DNA from: Anaeramoeba flamelloides
Lineage: Eukaryota; Metamonada; Anaeramoebidae
Assembly (NCBI GenBank): GCA_027625915.1
Contig: JANTQA010000063.1
Location: 6,281,501-6,345,500, forward strand
DNA length: 64,000 bases
Direction of reading: 5' to 3'
This document shows positions 51,369-63,450 of this stretch, piece by piece. Numbering within the stretch: the stretch's first letter is position 1; every line of letters starts with the position of its first letter. The notes under the pieces were generated by a model. It was not told the DNA's origin and did no database searches. It was given only the letters and a program-made list of their open reading frames with translations. The translations under genes and the position numbers were made by a program.

Positions 51369-53106
51369 ATTTATGGGGACATTATGGTACAATTTTATTA
51401 AAATTATTTTTTTCTAATTTTCAGATAAAAATACTAAAAATAAATTTGATCTATATTGAAGATCAAAAAAATATGTGAATTTTTGATCAAAAAAAAAAAT
51501 AATAAAGATAAATAATCACAATAATTATAATTAAATGATTTTTTTTTTAAAAGGTAAAACGGAATGAAAAAATATTAATTTGAAATTCGTATAGGTTTCT
51601 AGTAGAAATTTGAAGGGTTTAAAATCGGTACCTATTTTTTTTATGGTATATCTATCCAGAATAGATATGTTATGAAAAGCACAATGTATCTAAATATACT
51701 AAAAATTTTACAAACTTCAGAGTGGGATGTTTTTTTTTTATTTTTTGAATATTTTTTTAAAAATTATCTTTACTATTGAAAATTTCAAAGTCTAGTGGAT
51801 AAAAGGGTTATTTGAATTGAATAGAAGACTGGAAAGGGTATTTAAGTTTTTTATATAAGAAGTTTTCTTTAAATAATATAATCTTCAATAAACATCCTGT
51901 ATTTGGTATCCAATAAAATTAATGAGATTTTCTTTTTGAAATTATTTAAAAGTTATAATAATCCAAATATATCTTTGAAAATACAATTTATTACTTTGAT
52001 GTTTGGTATTTGTTATATTGTGGCTGAGTAAATAAAAGAAAGTAAAGTGGGGTTAGTTTAATTATATAGCTAGAGATACAAATAAACTAAAATTCAAAAT
52101 AAATGGCCCACCTTATATTTCAATTTTGAATTGCTTTGGTATCGTTTTGAAGTTTTTCCTCTCACAATGAAAAGTTTGCAAATAAATCATTTTTTCTCTT
52201 TTTTATTTTTTCAAAGGTGTTTTGTTAAAATGGAAAATGAAAATGAAAAATTTGAAAGAAGTAATAGATGAATTAATGGAAAAATTGGTTTTAAATATGA
52301 AAAAGAGATTAGGTTTAGTTATTCAAAGGGGAGGAGAATCGAGAAATGGGTTTTATTAATTTTTAAAAAAAATTTTTTTCATGTAATGCTTCAATCAAAA
52401 TAAATGGCACAATTTTTTTTAAAATTTTTTTTTAACTTTTTTTATTTTATTTTTTGAAGAAAAACAAATACCCCTCGAGTAGTGAACCAAATACTAAAAT
52501 AAAAATTTTGATATTATAATAGATAACTACAAGTATTAAAAATATTTTTCTTTAAATTTTGATTTTTGATGGGACAATGATTTTGAATGATAGTTTACTT
52601 TAATTAGCCTACTGCAAGTAAAATTGTTTTATTTTTATGGTCTGTATTCTCCTTCATCCAGAAAAGAGAAATTTTTTTTTCAGAAAAATTCTGTAATTAC
52701 CTTTTTTTTCACAAAAAAAAATGTTAATTCTTATTCCTTCTAAGTTCAAATTCGCCAATAAAAATAAACAAATGTACAAATTTTGGCTAATCTTTAATTT
52801 GTTTTGATTTTAGCAACTCAAAAATCATAAAAAACTTATAATTTTTTGATATTTTTCAATTTTCGTTCAAAGATTAAGATATTGTTTAAAACTCGAATAA
52901 TAAATCAAATGTTGATTTAAACTTTTTTTTAATCTAAACTCCAATTCAAAATTTATAACATATCAAAATTCAATTATTAAAAAAAAAAAATCATCTTTAA
53001 TCAATTTTTGAAGAAACACTAAATTACAATTGTTTACTAATTGGAATGTTAAAATTTCTCCATTGTGAAAAAAAGGTATGAAATTAAAAAAAAATAATGT
53101 CAAATC

Positions 53107-53884
53107 AAAAATTTTATTATTGTTTTTAAAATTATAAATATTGGAAAAATGATTTATGATCAAAGCAAAATTTTATGAAAAAATCTTACATTTAAGAAAA
53201 AAAAAGTTTCTATCAATTATAATTTTCAAAAAAAGATATTATTTTGTTACATTTTGAACTTTTAGAATTACCGTGGAACACTGAAAATACTCAAATTGAC
53301 TTTTAATAGTAAATTTTACCACAAATATGAGAACCCTTTATCGGTAAATATCAAAACATATTAATTTAATAAGATATTAATCATTGTTGGAATTCGGTAA
53401 TTTATCAAGTTTAATCCCCAATATCCTTTTAAACCAAATTATGTTAAAAAATCTTCCAAATGAGATATTTTTTCAAAACCGATTGATACCCACTATTTTT
53501 TTACAATCAAAACTTCACGATAACAATTTATTAAGATTTTAGAAAACATATAAATTGATTAAATTCCCATTAGGAAACTTCAATTTAAAACGATTATTCA
53601 TTTTTGTCTTCCCAAATTATCAATTGTTTGATCTCGGAATGTAATCTAGTTAAAAAAAAATAAATTTTTGGGAAAGTTTGCAATTAAAAGTCAATTTGTG
53701 TATTTTCAGTGTTCCACGGTAATTCTAAAAGTTCAAAATGTAACAAAATAATATCTTTTTTTGAAAATTATAATTGATAGAAACTTTTTTTTTTCTTAAA
53801 TGTAAGATTTTTTCATAAAATTTTGCTTTGATCATAAATCATTTTGCCAATATTTATACTTTTAAAAACGATAACAAATTTTTG
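53107..53884. repeat. Long inverted repeat with coding-like centre
   Basis: The arms 53107-53308 and 53683-53884 are about 202 bp each and nearly identical in inverse orientation, including AGAATTACCGTGGAACACTG (left) and CAGTGTTCCACGGTAATTCT (right). The ~375-bp centre has a stop-poor plus-strand frame containing LSSLIPNILLNQIMLKNLPN, of no recognised family. It may be a foldback or TIR element carrying a captured or decayed ORF. Confidence 0.8.
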
Positions 53885-54540
53885 GTAGACCCAATTGTTT
53901 TTTAATGGCCTAAATTTTTTTCACAATGATGTTTTTAAATTACAATACTTATAAAACAAAAAGTAAATTCTAATTAATAGTAATAAATCAGGTGTGTGTT
54001 AGAAATTTTGGGGGTGAGATTACAAAAAAATGCAGTACAGCCAGTTCCACTTTTAAGACACAAACTTACAAAGAAATTTAAAGCACATAAAAATCTCGAA
54101 TTAAGGCACAAAATTTGGAATTTTTAATAAAATAAATTGTGTAAAAAAATTCCAAATTTTGTGCCTTAATTCAAGATTTTTATGTGCCTTAAATTTCGTT
54201 GAAAGTTTGTGTCTTAAAAGGGGACTAGTTGTAGTAAATGCTTTCAATTTGATAAACAATTGTTGATCGATCAATAGTTACAGACCAAGTACCAATTTTA
54301 TTTGAGTTCTTCTCTTTTGGAATAACTCAACTTGAAAAAAACATCAACTGTTGAAAAAATATTGATTGGGGGGGGGTAAGTAATCTATTATAATCAAAGG
54401 AAAAAAAAAACGAAAAGATGGAAAAATTATTTTCATGTTTTACAAAAATCAAAATTATTCTCCAATTTTCAAATAAATTGTATTATCATGGTAATTTTCG
54501 ACGGTTTTAACTGTGTGAAAAAAAATTGAATTTTTGTTTA
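53870..54540 (-). repeat. TIR element family B, copy 3, with nested MITE
   Basis: Minus-oriented relative of 17275 and 45706: its complement reads AAGTTGAGTTATTCC, AGAAGAACTCAAATAAAATT and TTGATCGATCAACAATTGTT. The outer end near 54500 keeps ACTGTGTG; the other end abuts the inverted repeat and is uncertain. A palindromic MITE (54036-54233) is inserted in it. Confidence 0.6.
54036..54233. repeat. Palindromic MITE, copy 7
   Basis: It starts TACAGCCAGTTCCACTTTTA and ends CTTAAAAGGGGACTAGTTGTA, edged by TA. It is nested in family B copy 3 and therefore younger than it. Confidence 0.85.
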
Positions 54541-55089
54541 TATTAGATGTGTGTATTCATTGTAAAAATTTCTTTCAAAAAAAAAAAAAAAAAAAATTTT
54601 TGTGTTTTTAGATAAATTATTTCAAATAATAATCTAGTATTTTATGGTATGTATTTCTTTTATAATGTCAATTGCCGAATAAAAAGATCAATTTTTTTAT
54701 TCATCTTTCCAAAAAAATATATTCCAAAAATTAACATAAATAATGAAAATCCCCAATTCTAAAAGGGCATTTTAATTAATCATGCTTTCCTTTCAGCCGT
54801 AAAATTTTGAAATGTTCAATGAAATTTAAAAATCTTTTTTGGTAAACAGAAAACAAATTTGGTTCATTTTTTTTACCGCAAATGGTATTTCTGGTTTATC
54901 TCTAGAAATGTTGGGAAGAAATTGAAATGAAAAATAATAATGTTGGTTCATATTTGGAAGAAACACAGTTAATATCAAATGGTAAATTTGATAAAAAGTT
55001 TTTCATTTCCCTGTGGTAAAAATATAATCTAGAATATATCCAAATAATTGAAATGAAAACAATAATGTTATTAATAAATAGAACAAAAA

Positions 55090-55289
55090 TTCAGTCAGTT
55101 CCAAATTTAAGACAAGAACTTTCAACGAAATTTAAGGTACAAAAAAATCTCAAATTAAAGTACATTTTTTGGAATTTTTTTTATACAAGTTAATTTACTG
55201 GATTTTGTATTATGTGCTTTAATTTCGGATTTTTTTTTGTGTGTTAAATTCCATTGAAAGTTTTTGTCGGAAAAGTTGAACTGGCTGTA
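55090..55289. repeat. Palindromic MITE, copy 8
   Basis: Left TTCAGTCAGTTCCAAATTTA, right AAAAGTTGAACTGGCTGTA, with inner CTTTCAACGAAATTTAAGG. Confidence 0.8.
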
Positions 55290-55435
55290 CCATACAAATG
55301 CTTCCATGGGTGTTCAATTATAGCACCGCCATAAGATCTTATTTTTTTCGTCTCTTTCTAATTTGGAAGGAAGTTATAAATATACAAGGGTTAGTAATCA
55401 ATCATTTCAAATTGAATAATTACTGAAAACTCTAA

Positions 55436-55494
<59 letters not shown>
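55436..55494. repeat. (AAT)n microsatellite
   Basis: About 19 uninterrupted AAT units. Confidence 0.98.
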
Positions 55495-55496
<2 letters not shown>

Positions 55497-55529
55497 GTAA
55501 ATTTGATAATTGTGTGTTTTTTAGAAATA

Positions 55530-55730
55530 TACAGTCAATTCAACTTTTAAGGCACAAACTTTCAATGAAATTTTATGGCACAAAAAAAATTCTTGAATTA
55601 ATGAATAAAAACTCAAATTTAGTAAAATAATTTATATAAAAAAATTCCAAGTAATATAACTTAAATTCAGATTTTTTTTGTCCCTAAAATTTTATTTAGC
55701 GTTTGTATCTTAAAAGTGGAACTGATCGTA
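55530..55730. repeat. Palindromic MITE, copy 9
   Basis: Left TACAGTCAATTCAACTTTTA, right CTTAAAAGTGGAACTGATCG ending in TA. The inner AAACTTTCAATGAAATTTTA is degraded relative to the consensus. Confidence 0.8.
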
Positions 55731-57358
55731 TTACCGTAACACAAAAATGGCGATTTAAATCTAAAGTATTGGTTTATTTTATAAATCAAGTCAAAATAAA
55801 CAGGGTTATGGAAAATATCCCAAAATTAAAATCCTTGTACTTGTTAAATATTTAAAATTTGGAATCAGAAAATTCAAACATACTAAAAGAAATCGGTTTT
55901 TATCAAGGCACTCAATTTGATAAAGTACCTCTTGGAATTATAATTTTCAAAAGATTCAAAATTATTTGATTCTAATAATTTTGAAGCATAAATAATTTTT
56001 TTATGATGTATCAAACTCTAATAAAAAAAAAAAAAAAAAGATTCTTTTGATTCCATTTTAAAGGTCAAATAATTCCCTTATCAAGAAAACACAAAATCAT
56101 CAGAATCATCAAATAATGAGATTAAAACATAAATCTCAAATTAAGAAAAACCTTCAATATTTAATGGTTTTTAACAACAAACAAGTTCTTTCTAAAATAT
56201 TTAAAAATTATATTTATTATTTTATAAATTTTAAGAGTTACCACATTCTATTAACAACTCGATTTTGTGATAAATAAGTCAAGAATTAATTATTAAAAAA
56301 AAAAATAAGAATACTTTGATTTCATAAAATTAAAAAAAGAATTATTTTTAATTTCTTTCAAAAAATCATCAAATTGAAAACTCTTATTCAAATTAAAGTG
56401 TTGAATAAAGAAATTTACATTAAAAATAAAAGTTTGTTGAAAGTTAACTTGTAAACACTGGGTTTCAAATTGCTGTATTGAATTTAAAATAACTTGCTGA
56501 TAACTGATGTCAATTAAATTCCCCGATCGATCAAAAAAAATTAATTAAAATAAAACAAAAAAAAAATAAAAAAATAAAACATAAAAAAATTTTGATTAAA
56601 GAGAATTATAATAAATATTCAAAAATTCTCAATAAATTTTATTGTAATATACACACAAAAATAATAATAATAATATTTAATAAAAACTATTCACAAAAAA
56701 TAATGAGGTATATGATATTGGAAAATATATATAAACAAAAAAATAGATCAAAGAAGAATTTTGAAAGTAATAAAAAATCCAAAAGCTAATTAAAGTTCAA
56801 ATCAAAAAAATAAGGATAGTAATATTTATAAAGGTTCCTTATTTTTGAGAAAGACTAAATTAGTTTTCAGACTGTTCAATACGGATTTTTTATCTTGAAT
56901 CAAAATTCCCTTTGAATTGATGTATGATATAATAGATATATTTAAAAAAACAAAAAAAAAATCGTGGTGATGAGATATTAATAGAAAAAAAAAGAAATAA
57001 AAAGGTAAAAATAAATCGTAAATTGTCATTATGAAACTCATCATTAATTAAAGCAATTTACGTTTCGTTTTTGATTTGTTTTCTTTTTGCCACTATTGTG
57101 AAGTTATTTAATAGTTTGTCTCAATAAAACTAATGGAAATAACTTTTCAAACAAATAGTAATTTGCAAAAATCAAACTTTGGAAGAAATATTTGAATATG
57201 CATATATCTATAGATATGTATATATATATATTATTGATATATCCATGATTAATAACACATCGGTTTTTCCAAATATTTTTCTGTAATAAAGTGTTTTTCA
57301 GAGTTAAATTTTGAAAATGGAATTAACATAAATAAGAATACCTTGTCGAAATTTTGGA

Positions 57359-58303
57359 TTAAAATTGAAAATCAATAAAAGACTCCAGTGTGTTGCAAAT
57401 TTCATTATTTTGGATCTCTGTTGTTTGGTTTGTTGATGGATTAAATTTGTTTAAATAATTAAGATTTTGATCAAAAATGTATTCAATATCATCAAATGGT
57501 GGTGATTGAATTTGACTCAAGCACTCAAGAGTTTCATTGAATAACTCACTTTCTTGGTTATTTTCTTCTTTTACATCTACTTCTTGCTCTTGCTCTTGCT
57601 CTTCTTTTTTTAAATTATTGTTAGATTTTGATTGTTGTCCTTGCTCTTTTTGTTGTTTGAGAAGAATTTCACGAAGAGATTCAATTTCTTTTCTCATCAA
57701 TTCCTTCTCGCTTTGGAAATCTTCAACTTGTTTAGTTAATGACTCGTTTTCTTGATTTAATTTGTCAACTTCATATTGAAGTGTTTCGAGCCTCTTTTTC
57801 GCTTTATTACGACTCGCCTCTGCGCTAATTCGATTTTTCAATTTTTTCCTTCTCTTTTTTTGTTCGTCTGTCAATAAGTGAAACATTTTCTTTGACATGA
57901 CACCTAAAAGATCAACCTTTGTGCCTTCAACGTTTGTGACCCAAATAGGCTCACATTTTTTTTTTAATTGTGGTGGGTTTTGCTTTTTTTTTGTAATTTG
58001 TTTTTTGTTTTGTGCTTTTTTTTTGCTATTAAGTTTGGTCTCTTCCATTTTACGTTTTCTGGTTGCTTTTGCATTTGGGCTTGTTGTTTTTTTGTTGCTG
58101 TGCTTTCTTTGTTTTTGGTTTTCATGATCTTTTTCTTTTTCTTGAGCGTTTTCTTGAAGAAAGTTATTGAATTCGCTTGTTAACACAAAATCACCCATAA
58201 ATGATAACGCGTCCTTGGGACAATTACTTTCAAAAAGTTGATCTAAGTCAAGAGGATTTAAAAGGGTTTCTTGGGGGTTATTGAATTCAATTTGTAAATC
58301 CAT
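57359..58303 (-). CDS. bZIP transcription factor
   Basis: 314 residues, no introns, ATG 58303 (MDLQIEFNN), TAA end. The basic region is KKRRKKLKNRISAEASRNKA with the invariant N157-x7-R165. The zipper starts ten residues after R165 with Leu175, Leu182, Leu189, Phe196, Met203 and Leu210 in strict heptads, giving a parallel coiled-coil dimer. Lys-rich stretches at 60-118 may serve as nuclear localisation signals, and an acidic, Gln-rich C-terminus (231-270) could act in activation. The preceding HLLTDEQ is reminiscent of CREB/ATF-type proteins, but there is no membrane segment as in CREB3 or ATF6. Target genes cannot be inferred. Confidence 0.93.
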   Translation of the reverse strand: MDLQIEFNNPQETLLNPLDLDQLFESNCPKDALSFMGDFVLTSEFNNFLQENAQEKEKDHENQKQRKHSNKKTTSPNAKATRKRKMEETKLNSKKKAQNKKQITKKKQNPPQLKKKCEPIWVTNVEGTKVDLLGVMSKKMFHLLTDEQKKRRKKLKNRISAEASRNKAKKRLETLQYEVDKLNQENESLTKQVEDFQSEKELMRKEIESLREILLKQQKEQGQQSKSNNNLKKEEQEQEQEVDVKEENNQESELFNETLECLSQIQSPPFDDIEYIFDQNLNYLNKFNPSTNQTTEIQNNEICNTLESFIDFQF

Positions 58304-59894
58304 TGGTTATATTGCTGAGAAGGAAAAAATTGGTGTGGTAAGTGTTTTTAAAAGTTGTTTGAAAATTGTAATACGTTGGCTTTGTTTGTGTTGGTTGGTT
58401 GGTTGGTTGGAAAATAAAATTAAAAAAAATTTAAAAGAAACGTTGGTTGGAGAATAAAATAAAACAAAAATGACAAAATTTGGAAATTATTTTCGAAAAT
58501 AGGAAACAAACAAAAGAGATGAAATGGTGTGTTCTTCAAATTTTAAATTCAATTCACAGATTTTCTCCAAAAACTTGAAAAAAACGATTTTTTATTATTT
58601 TTTTGTTGTTCTACGTGTTTTAAAAAAAAAATGTTTCCAAAAAGTTTCTGTTTGAAGTGGTTTTTTGAATCTGAGTTTTTTTGAATCATTGAAAAAATGG
58701 TTTGAGGAAAATCTTTTTTGGATTTTCTCTTCTTTTTTTCGTTATAAAAATAATTTCCGCGGATTTACCTCAAAACCTTTTGAAAGGAAAGAGGAACCAT
58801 GTTTCTCATAAAAAAAAATTTTTTTTCTTTTGTTTTTATTTCAGAAAAATTGACTCTTTGGTTTACAATTGGCTACCAAAGAAAATTTAAATTTTGTCAA
58901 TAAAAGGTTGGTTTTGGAGATCAAGGAGTTCTAAAATTAAACAACCTATTTTTAAACAAAACCTTTTTGGAGAGACAAAAAGGAATTTTTCTGAAAACAA
59001 TCTTTTTGTTGATAAAAAATAATTCTTGGTTGGTGAACTGAGGAAACAATTCAAAGAATAAGATTTGCTCTTTTTTTTTTATTTTTTTTTTTTTATTGTC
59101 GAAAGAGTAGACTAAACCAAATTACCTGATGTTTGACTAAAACATTAAATTTATTCAAGGTTGTTACCATGAGTTTATTGTTGAGAAGACGCTCGTTCAA
59201 AAGTATTTTTTTTTTGATTAAAAAGGTTTGTTGTTAAAATTTTTGAAGGTTAAAAATTTTTCGATCTATTCAAAATTCTCATTATGTTTTGAATAAACTC
59301 CTTCTACCCAACCCAACCATACACCCCCCCCCAAAAAAAAAAAAGGTTATTTAAGGAAGGCGTTTCATTAAAAAAAATATTCAAAGAGAGGGGTACAAAT
59401 AGTCCATGTTCACATAATTTAATCCATACTAAATTTAACTCATGTTTATTTTTTTCAGACTTTGATATTGGAAGAGAGTAAAACACACTCGCACACTCGT
59501 TTCTGATTCAAATTGACTTTTGTGGTTAGATCTTGAATTAAGGACAAAGTTTCAAAAATATAAAAAGTTGTGGTTTCAAAAAATTCAAAAAATGATCTTT
59601 TTTTCATTGAGTTAGCGACAAAAAATATTGTGATTTTATCAATCTTTCACCCTTTTCAAACTTTCAAACACTTTCAGATAATTTATAAATCTTTCAAATG
59701 CCCCCCAAAACTTATAAAGGGTAAATACGTTGCAAAACACTAAAAGAACAAAAGAAAATTGAAAATTCCAAGTTAGCCAAAACTATTACTTTAATTATCC
59801 TTTCATTCATACTGTTAATAGATTTTATTCACAATATAACCAACATTCCAGTTCTTTGAACTCTAGAGGTAGTCGTATTTATTGTTGTTAATAG

Positions 59895-60344
59895 TACAGT
59901 GGTGAAAATAACCCGTGTTTTTTATTTTAACCCAATACTAAAATTTAACTTACGCAAAAAATATTGGCTGACTCTAGAAATAAAAGAAACAAATCAATGG
60001 GATGGAAACAGTATATAAACAAGAAATAGTGTTCTTTAAATAAATTTTAAAAAAGAATTATGAAGATATTAAAAGATTAAAATGGAATTTTTTGAATTTT
60101 GATAAAAAAATCATTTAATCTCAGAAATTGTGTAAATCTGATGAAATTTTTGAAAAAAAAGCATTTAATATTATAAAGCCATTTCGACTAATCAAAGATC
60201 TAACCTCTAAAGCTAATTTAAATCTGAACCAAGAATATATCTGTGTCTCCCTATTTTCAAATACCTAAGTCTTAAAAAAAAAACACAAGTTAAATTTTTG
60301 TAATGGGTTAAAGGTTGTCAACACGGGTTATTTGCACCACTGTA
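59895..60344. repeat. Tc1/mariner-type MITE, 450 bp
   Basis: Inverted ends TACAGTGGTGAAAATAACCC and GGGTTATTTGCACCACTGTA, 25 bp with one mismatch, with TA at the edges. The CAGTGGTG start is typical of Tc1-like ends. There is no transposase inside. Confidence 0.85.
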
Positions 60345-60569
60345 CTACAGTTTTTGAAAGTCTCTAGTCAAGAAAAAAAGGGTCTATTTTAGGGTAAAAA
60401 ATTCAAAATAAAATGGGTGTGACAATGAATTGTAATTAAATTCAACTTTAGGATATTTACTTGAATAAATAATAACTAATAGTTTTGAAAATGCTACTTT
60501 TCATCTAAAAAAATTCAAATACGAAAAAAAAAAAAAAACCTATGGTAAATATTGAAAGTATCCGCTAAG

Positions 60570-60790
60570 TGCATAGAGTAACAATGTTTTTTTTCTTTCA
60601 TTTACTAGGATTTGAATTAAAAACAGGAAAAAATTTTCACTCAATTTTCAACCCCCCATTTCAAATAGATCCCAAATTACAACCCACTTCTAAGAAAACC
60701 AATTTTATGAAAGACAGATATGGAAAATTAAGTGAAAATTTTGCCCCATTTAGAATTTAAATACCAGTAAGAAATAATAAGAAAATTTAA
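60570..60790. repeat. Family C related fragment
   Basis: AAAATTTTCACTCAATTTTC, CAAATAGATCCCAAATTACA, TATGGAAAATTAAGTGAAAA and AAATACCAGTAAGAA follow the same order as blocks at 19555-19690 in the family-C element. The short plus-strand reading frame here is therefore repeat sequence. Confidence 0.5.
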
Positions 60791-60799
60791 CAAAAGTTC

Positions 60800-61465
60800 C
60801 TGCCAAGTGCGGTAGAGTACCAAAACTTTTTTTTTATAATTTCTGAAATTAAAAAAAAAACCAATGGTGTTTTTCTTGAGGTTTTCTGTTTTATTTATCA
60901 AACCAATTGATTTTCGTTAGTTTTTTTTTTACTTTTCGAAATAAACCGAAAATTTGTTAAAATTTTCTGTTTATTTCAAAAAGTAATAAAAAACCTAGAA
61001 CACTTCACAAAGAAAAAGAAAATTCAAGAAAACCGAACGAAAAGTGTTTGGGTTTTTATTTACTTTTTGGAATAAACCGAAAATTTCTTAAATTTTCTGC
61101 TTATTTCAAAAATTAAAATAGAACTAAAGAAAGTGTACATCAAGTGATTAGGTTTTTTTTTTAATTTAGAAATTAAAAAAAAATACAACTTAGGTTTTCT
61201 GGAATTTAAAAACTAGGTTAAATCTTTGATTTAACTCGATCCTTTTTAATCCTGGAAAACCTAACGAAAATTGCCAGTCAAGTATCTATCTTTACCAGAA
61301 TTAAAAAGAATAAAGTAAAATCTATATATTTTACTTTATTCTTTTATATTCTGGAAAACCTAAAGGCGTTTTTTTTTTTTTTTTTTACATTTTGAAATAA
61401 ACACAAAATTTCTTAAATTTACTGTTTATTTTGAAAATTAAAAAAAAAAAAAAAAACATACAGAA
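60800..61465. repeat. Hairpin-module element, copy 2
   Basis: It opens TGCCAAGTGCGGTAGAGTAC like the copy at 21398. At least three hairpins built on GAAATAAACCGAAAATTT and its inverse AAATTTTCTGTTTATTTC occur, at about 60933, 61060 and 61386. Confidence 0.7.
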
Positions 61466-62819
61466 AATCAAAAAAAAAAAAACGATTTCTAATTTAAAAG
61501 AACAAATAATTTTTTAATAGCCCAAATAATTAATCACCAATTTGAAGGATATTTATCATATTTAAAATTATTTTTATAATAAAATAAAATGACATCTTGG
61601 GTCTGAAGAAAAAATTTTCAAATTTTTTGTGATATTCAAATTGAAAAAAATATTAATAGAACCTGGAAAATTGGATTAGCCAGCTTAAATTGTAAAATAT
61701 CTTTATAAATATTTTGCGATCAAATATATCATGTTAACCAATTGTTTTTATTGTAATTCAAGTTATTAAAAAGTGTAAAACAAGTAGATATCTATTTTTT
61801 TTTGTTTAACAAAATTTTAAATGATTGTCTAGTAATACTTTGTAAAATTCATGAGATTTTTTTAATTTGACATTGATTAATAATTTTCATTCAATTTTCT
61901 CCTGTTTGGAAATAATTTGTTATTTTTGTTAAGAGACAAACGTTTGCCTGGGGTTTCGATCTGTTTAATGGGTTGATCAATAAAGTAGGGACTTTTATGA
62001 AAGCAAAAAAAAAAAAAACAACTTATTCTCCAATTGTTAATTTTCAGTGTTTCTTCATACGACAATAATTTCTCTCATCTTTGAAATATTTCAAAACCAA
62101 AGCAAAGTTTAAAGTAATGTGTTATTATAGTTTTCACTGATGATGGGTTTTGGATAATATTTTTATTTTTTCTCTTTGAAAAATTATTTTTCTGTGCATT
62201 TTTTTCTTTGTTAAACAATTACTTTGATTTTCAAGAAGTTTTTAATTTTGACAAAAAAATTCAAAAATCAAATTTTTGTTCAATAAAATACCCAAAATGA
62301 TTTGTGCTAAGAAGAAATTAACTTTTTATAATAAAAAGAATTATTTCAGATATTTAAAAATAAAAATTATTGGATTTTTTTTTGAGGTGGCTAATAGGAT
62401 TATTCTTATCTATAAAACCCTATATTTTATTTTGATAATACTGATAGACCTTTTATTTTTATTCTTTCTATTTCCATGGTATTTTATTTAAACCCTTTTT
62501 CAAATAAAAGGGTACATAAAATTTCAAGAATTATTCATAATCAAATCAAATTAATTTTGGTAACATTCTAAAAATAAAAGAAACTCTTTAAAACGTAAAA
62601 AAAAAAAAAACAAAAAAAAAAAAAAAAACCAACTGAATATTTAAAACCGATTAAAACAAAAAAATACAAATTAAAATTAAATATTTTAAAAATTGATGCA
62701 CCCTTTTATTTGAAATGAGAAATCTCGTTTTTTAAATTGAAGCGAAAAAAAATATAAAATCAATAAAAACCATTGAACAATGGGAATTAGTAAAAACCAC
62801 CTTTTATTTTATTGATAAC

Positions 62820-63450
62820 ACTTTAAAAGCCAAACTTTTGCTCTTTAAAGTCTCATTTTCAATATTAGGCCGTAATTCATCCGAGTATTTTGTTAGAATT
62901 GTTTTTTTTTTTTCTTAATTTTCTTTTGTCTTTGTACATCAATCCAATAATGGCATTTCTTAATTCCTATATCTACCTCATCCGGAATCAAACTTAAACC
63001 ATTTTCAGTTTTATACTAACAAATTATTTCCAAATTGGTTTCATCTTTTCTTGGTTTTTCATTTTTTAACTGTTCAATACCCATAAATTTAAAAACAAAA
63101 AATGAAAAAATGAATAATTAAAATGAAAATCACCAATAAGCAATTAACTTATAAATAATCAAATTCAACAATATTGATCGATTTGAGATGTCTGCCCCAT
63201 TTTTAGAACAAGAATTTAATAAAAATAAATATAACAGTTCATTAAAGTTTGTTCATTATTAAAGAATTTCCAAAAAAACCGAGGTTGTTCCATTTTTATT
63301 TTGTCAAAAAATTACTTATTAAACTTTGGGTATCCTCGAAACATTTTTTACAATAAATCAACAGAACCACTCTTTCTTATCTATATTCCATCGTCACTCT
63401 CATTGATGGACTTTCTTTTATTTCTTAGACCAGCCAATATTTTTTGTCTA
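62820..63450 (-). pseudogene. Decayed coding region, unidentified
   Basis: Several minus-strand stretches read as protein: one near 63360 (LLIYCKKCFEDTQSLISNFL), one starting near 63084 (MGIEQLKNEKPRKDE) with LIPDEVDIGIKKCHYWIDVQ, and one near 62880 (TKYSDELRPNIENETLKSK). They are not in one frame and several interruptions are present. The family is unknown. Confidence 0.35.

Larger units (their letters stand above)
48860..57358. other. Long intergenic region
   Basis: 8.5 kb without a confident gene. It contains microsatellites (51288-51367, 55436-55494), a 202-bp-armed inverted repeat (53107-53884), a family-B element with a nested MITE, and two more MITEs (55090, 55530). Lysine-rich short frames at 50820-51478 come from A-runs. 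48860-50800, 51500-53100 and 55740-57358 show nothing else I can support. Confidence 0.6.

Noticed and set aside
50820-51478. Lysine-rich frames, with GTAAGT at 51120 and TTTTCAG near 51196
   Set aside because: Splice-like signals are present but the frame stops just before the donor, the residues come from A-runs, and the second block runs into a microsatellite.
56340-56555. Open minus-strand frame of about 70 codons
   Set aside because: No start codon or acceptor at its 5' end; frames of this length are expected by chance at this base composition.
57537-58183. Cys/Phe-rich plus-strand frames over the bZIP gene
   Set aside because: Antisense shadows of the bZIP coding sequence.
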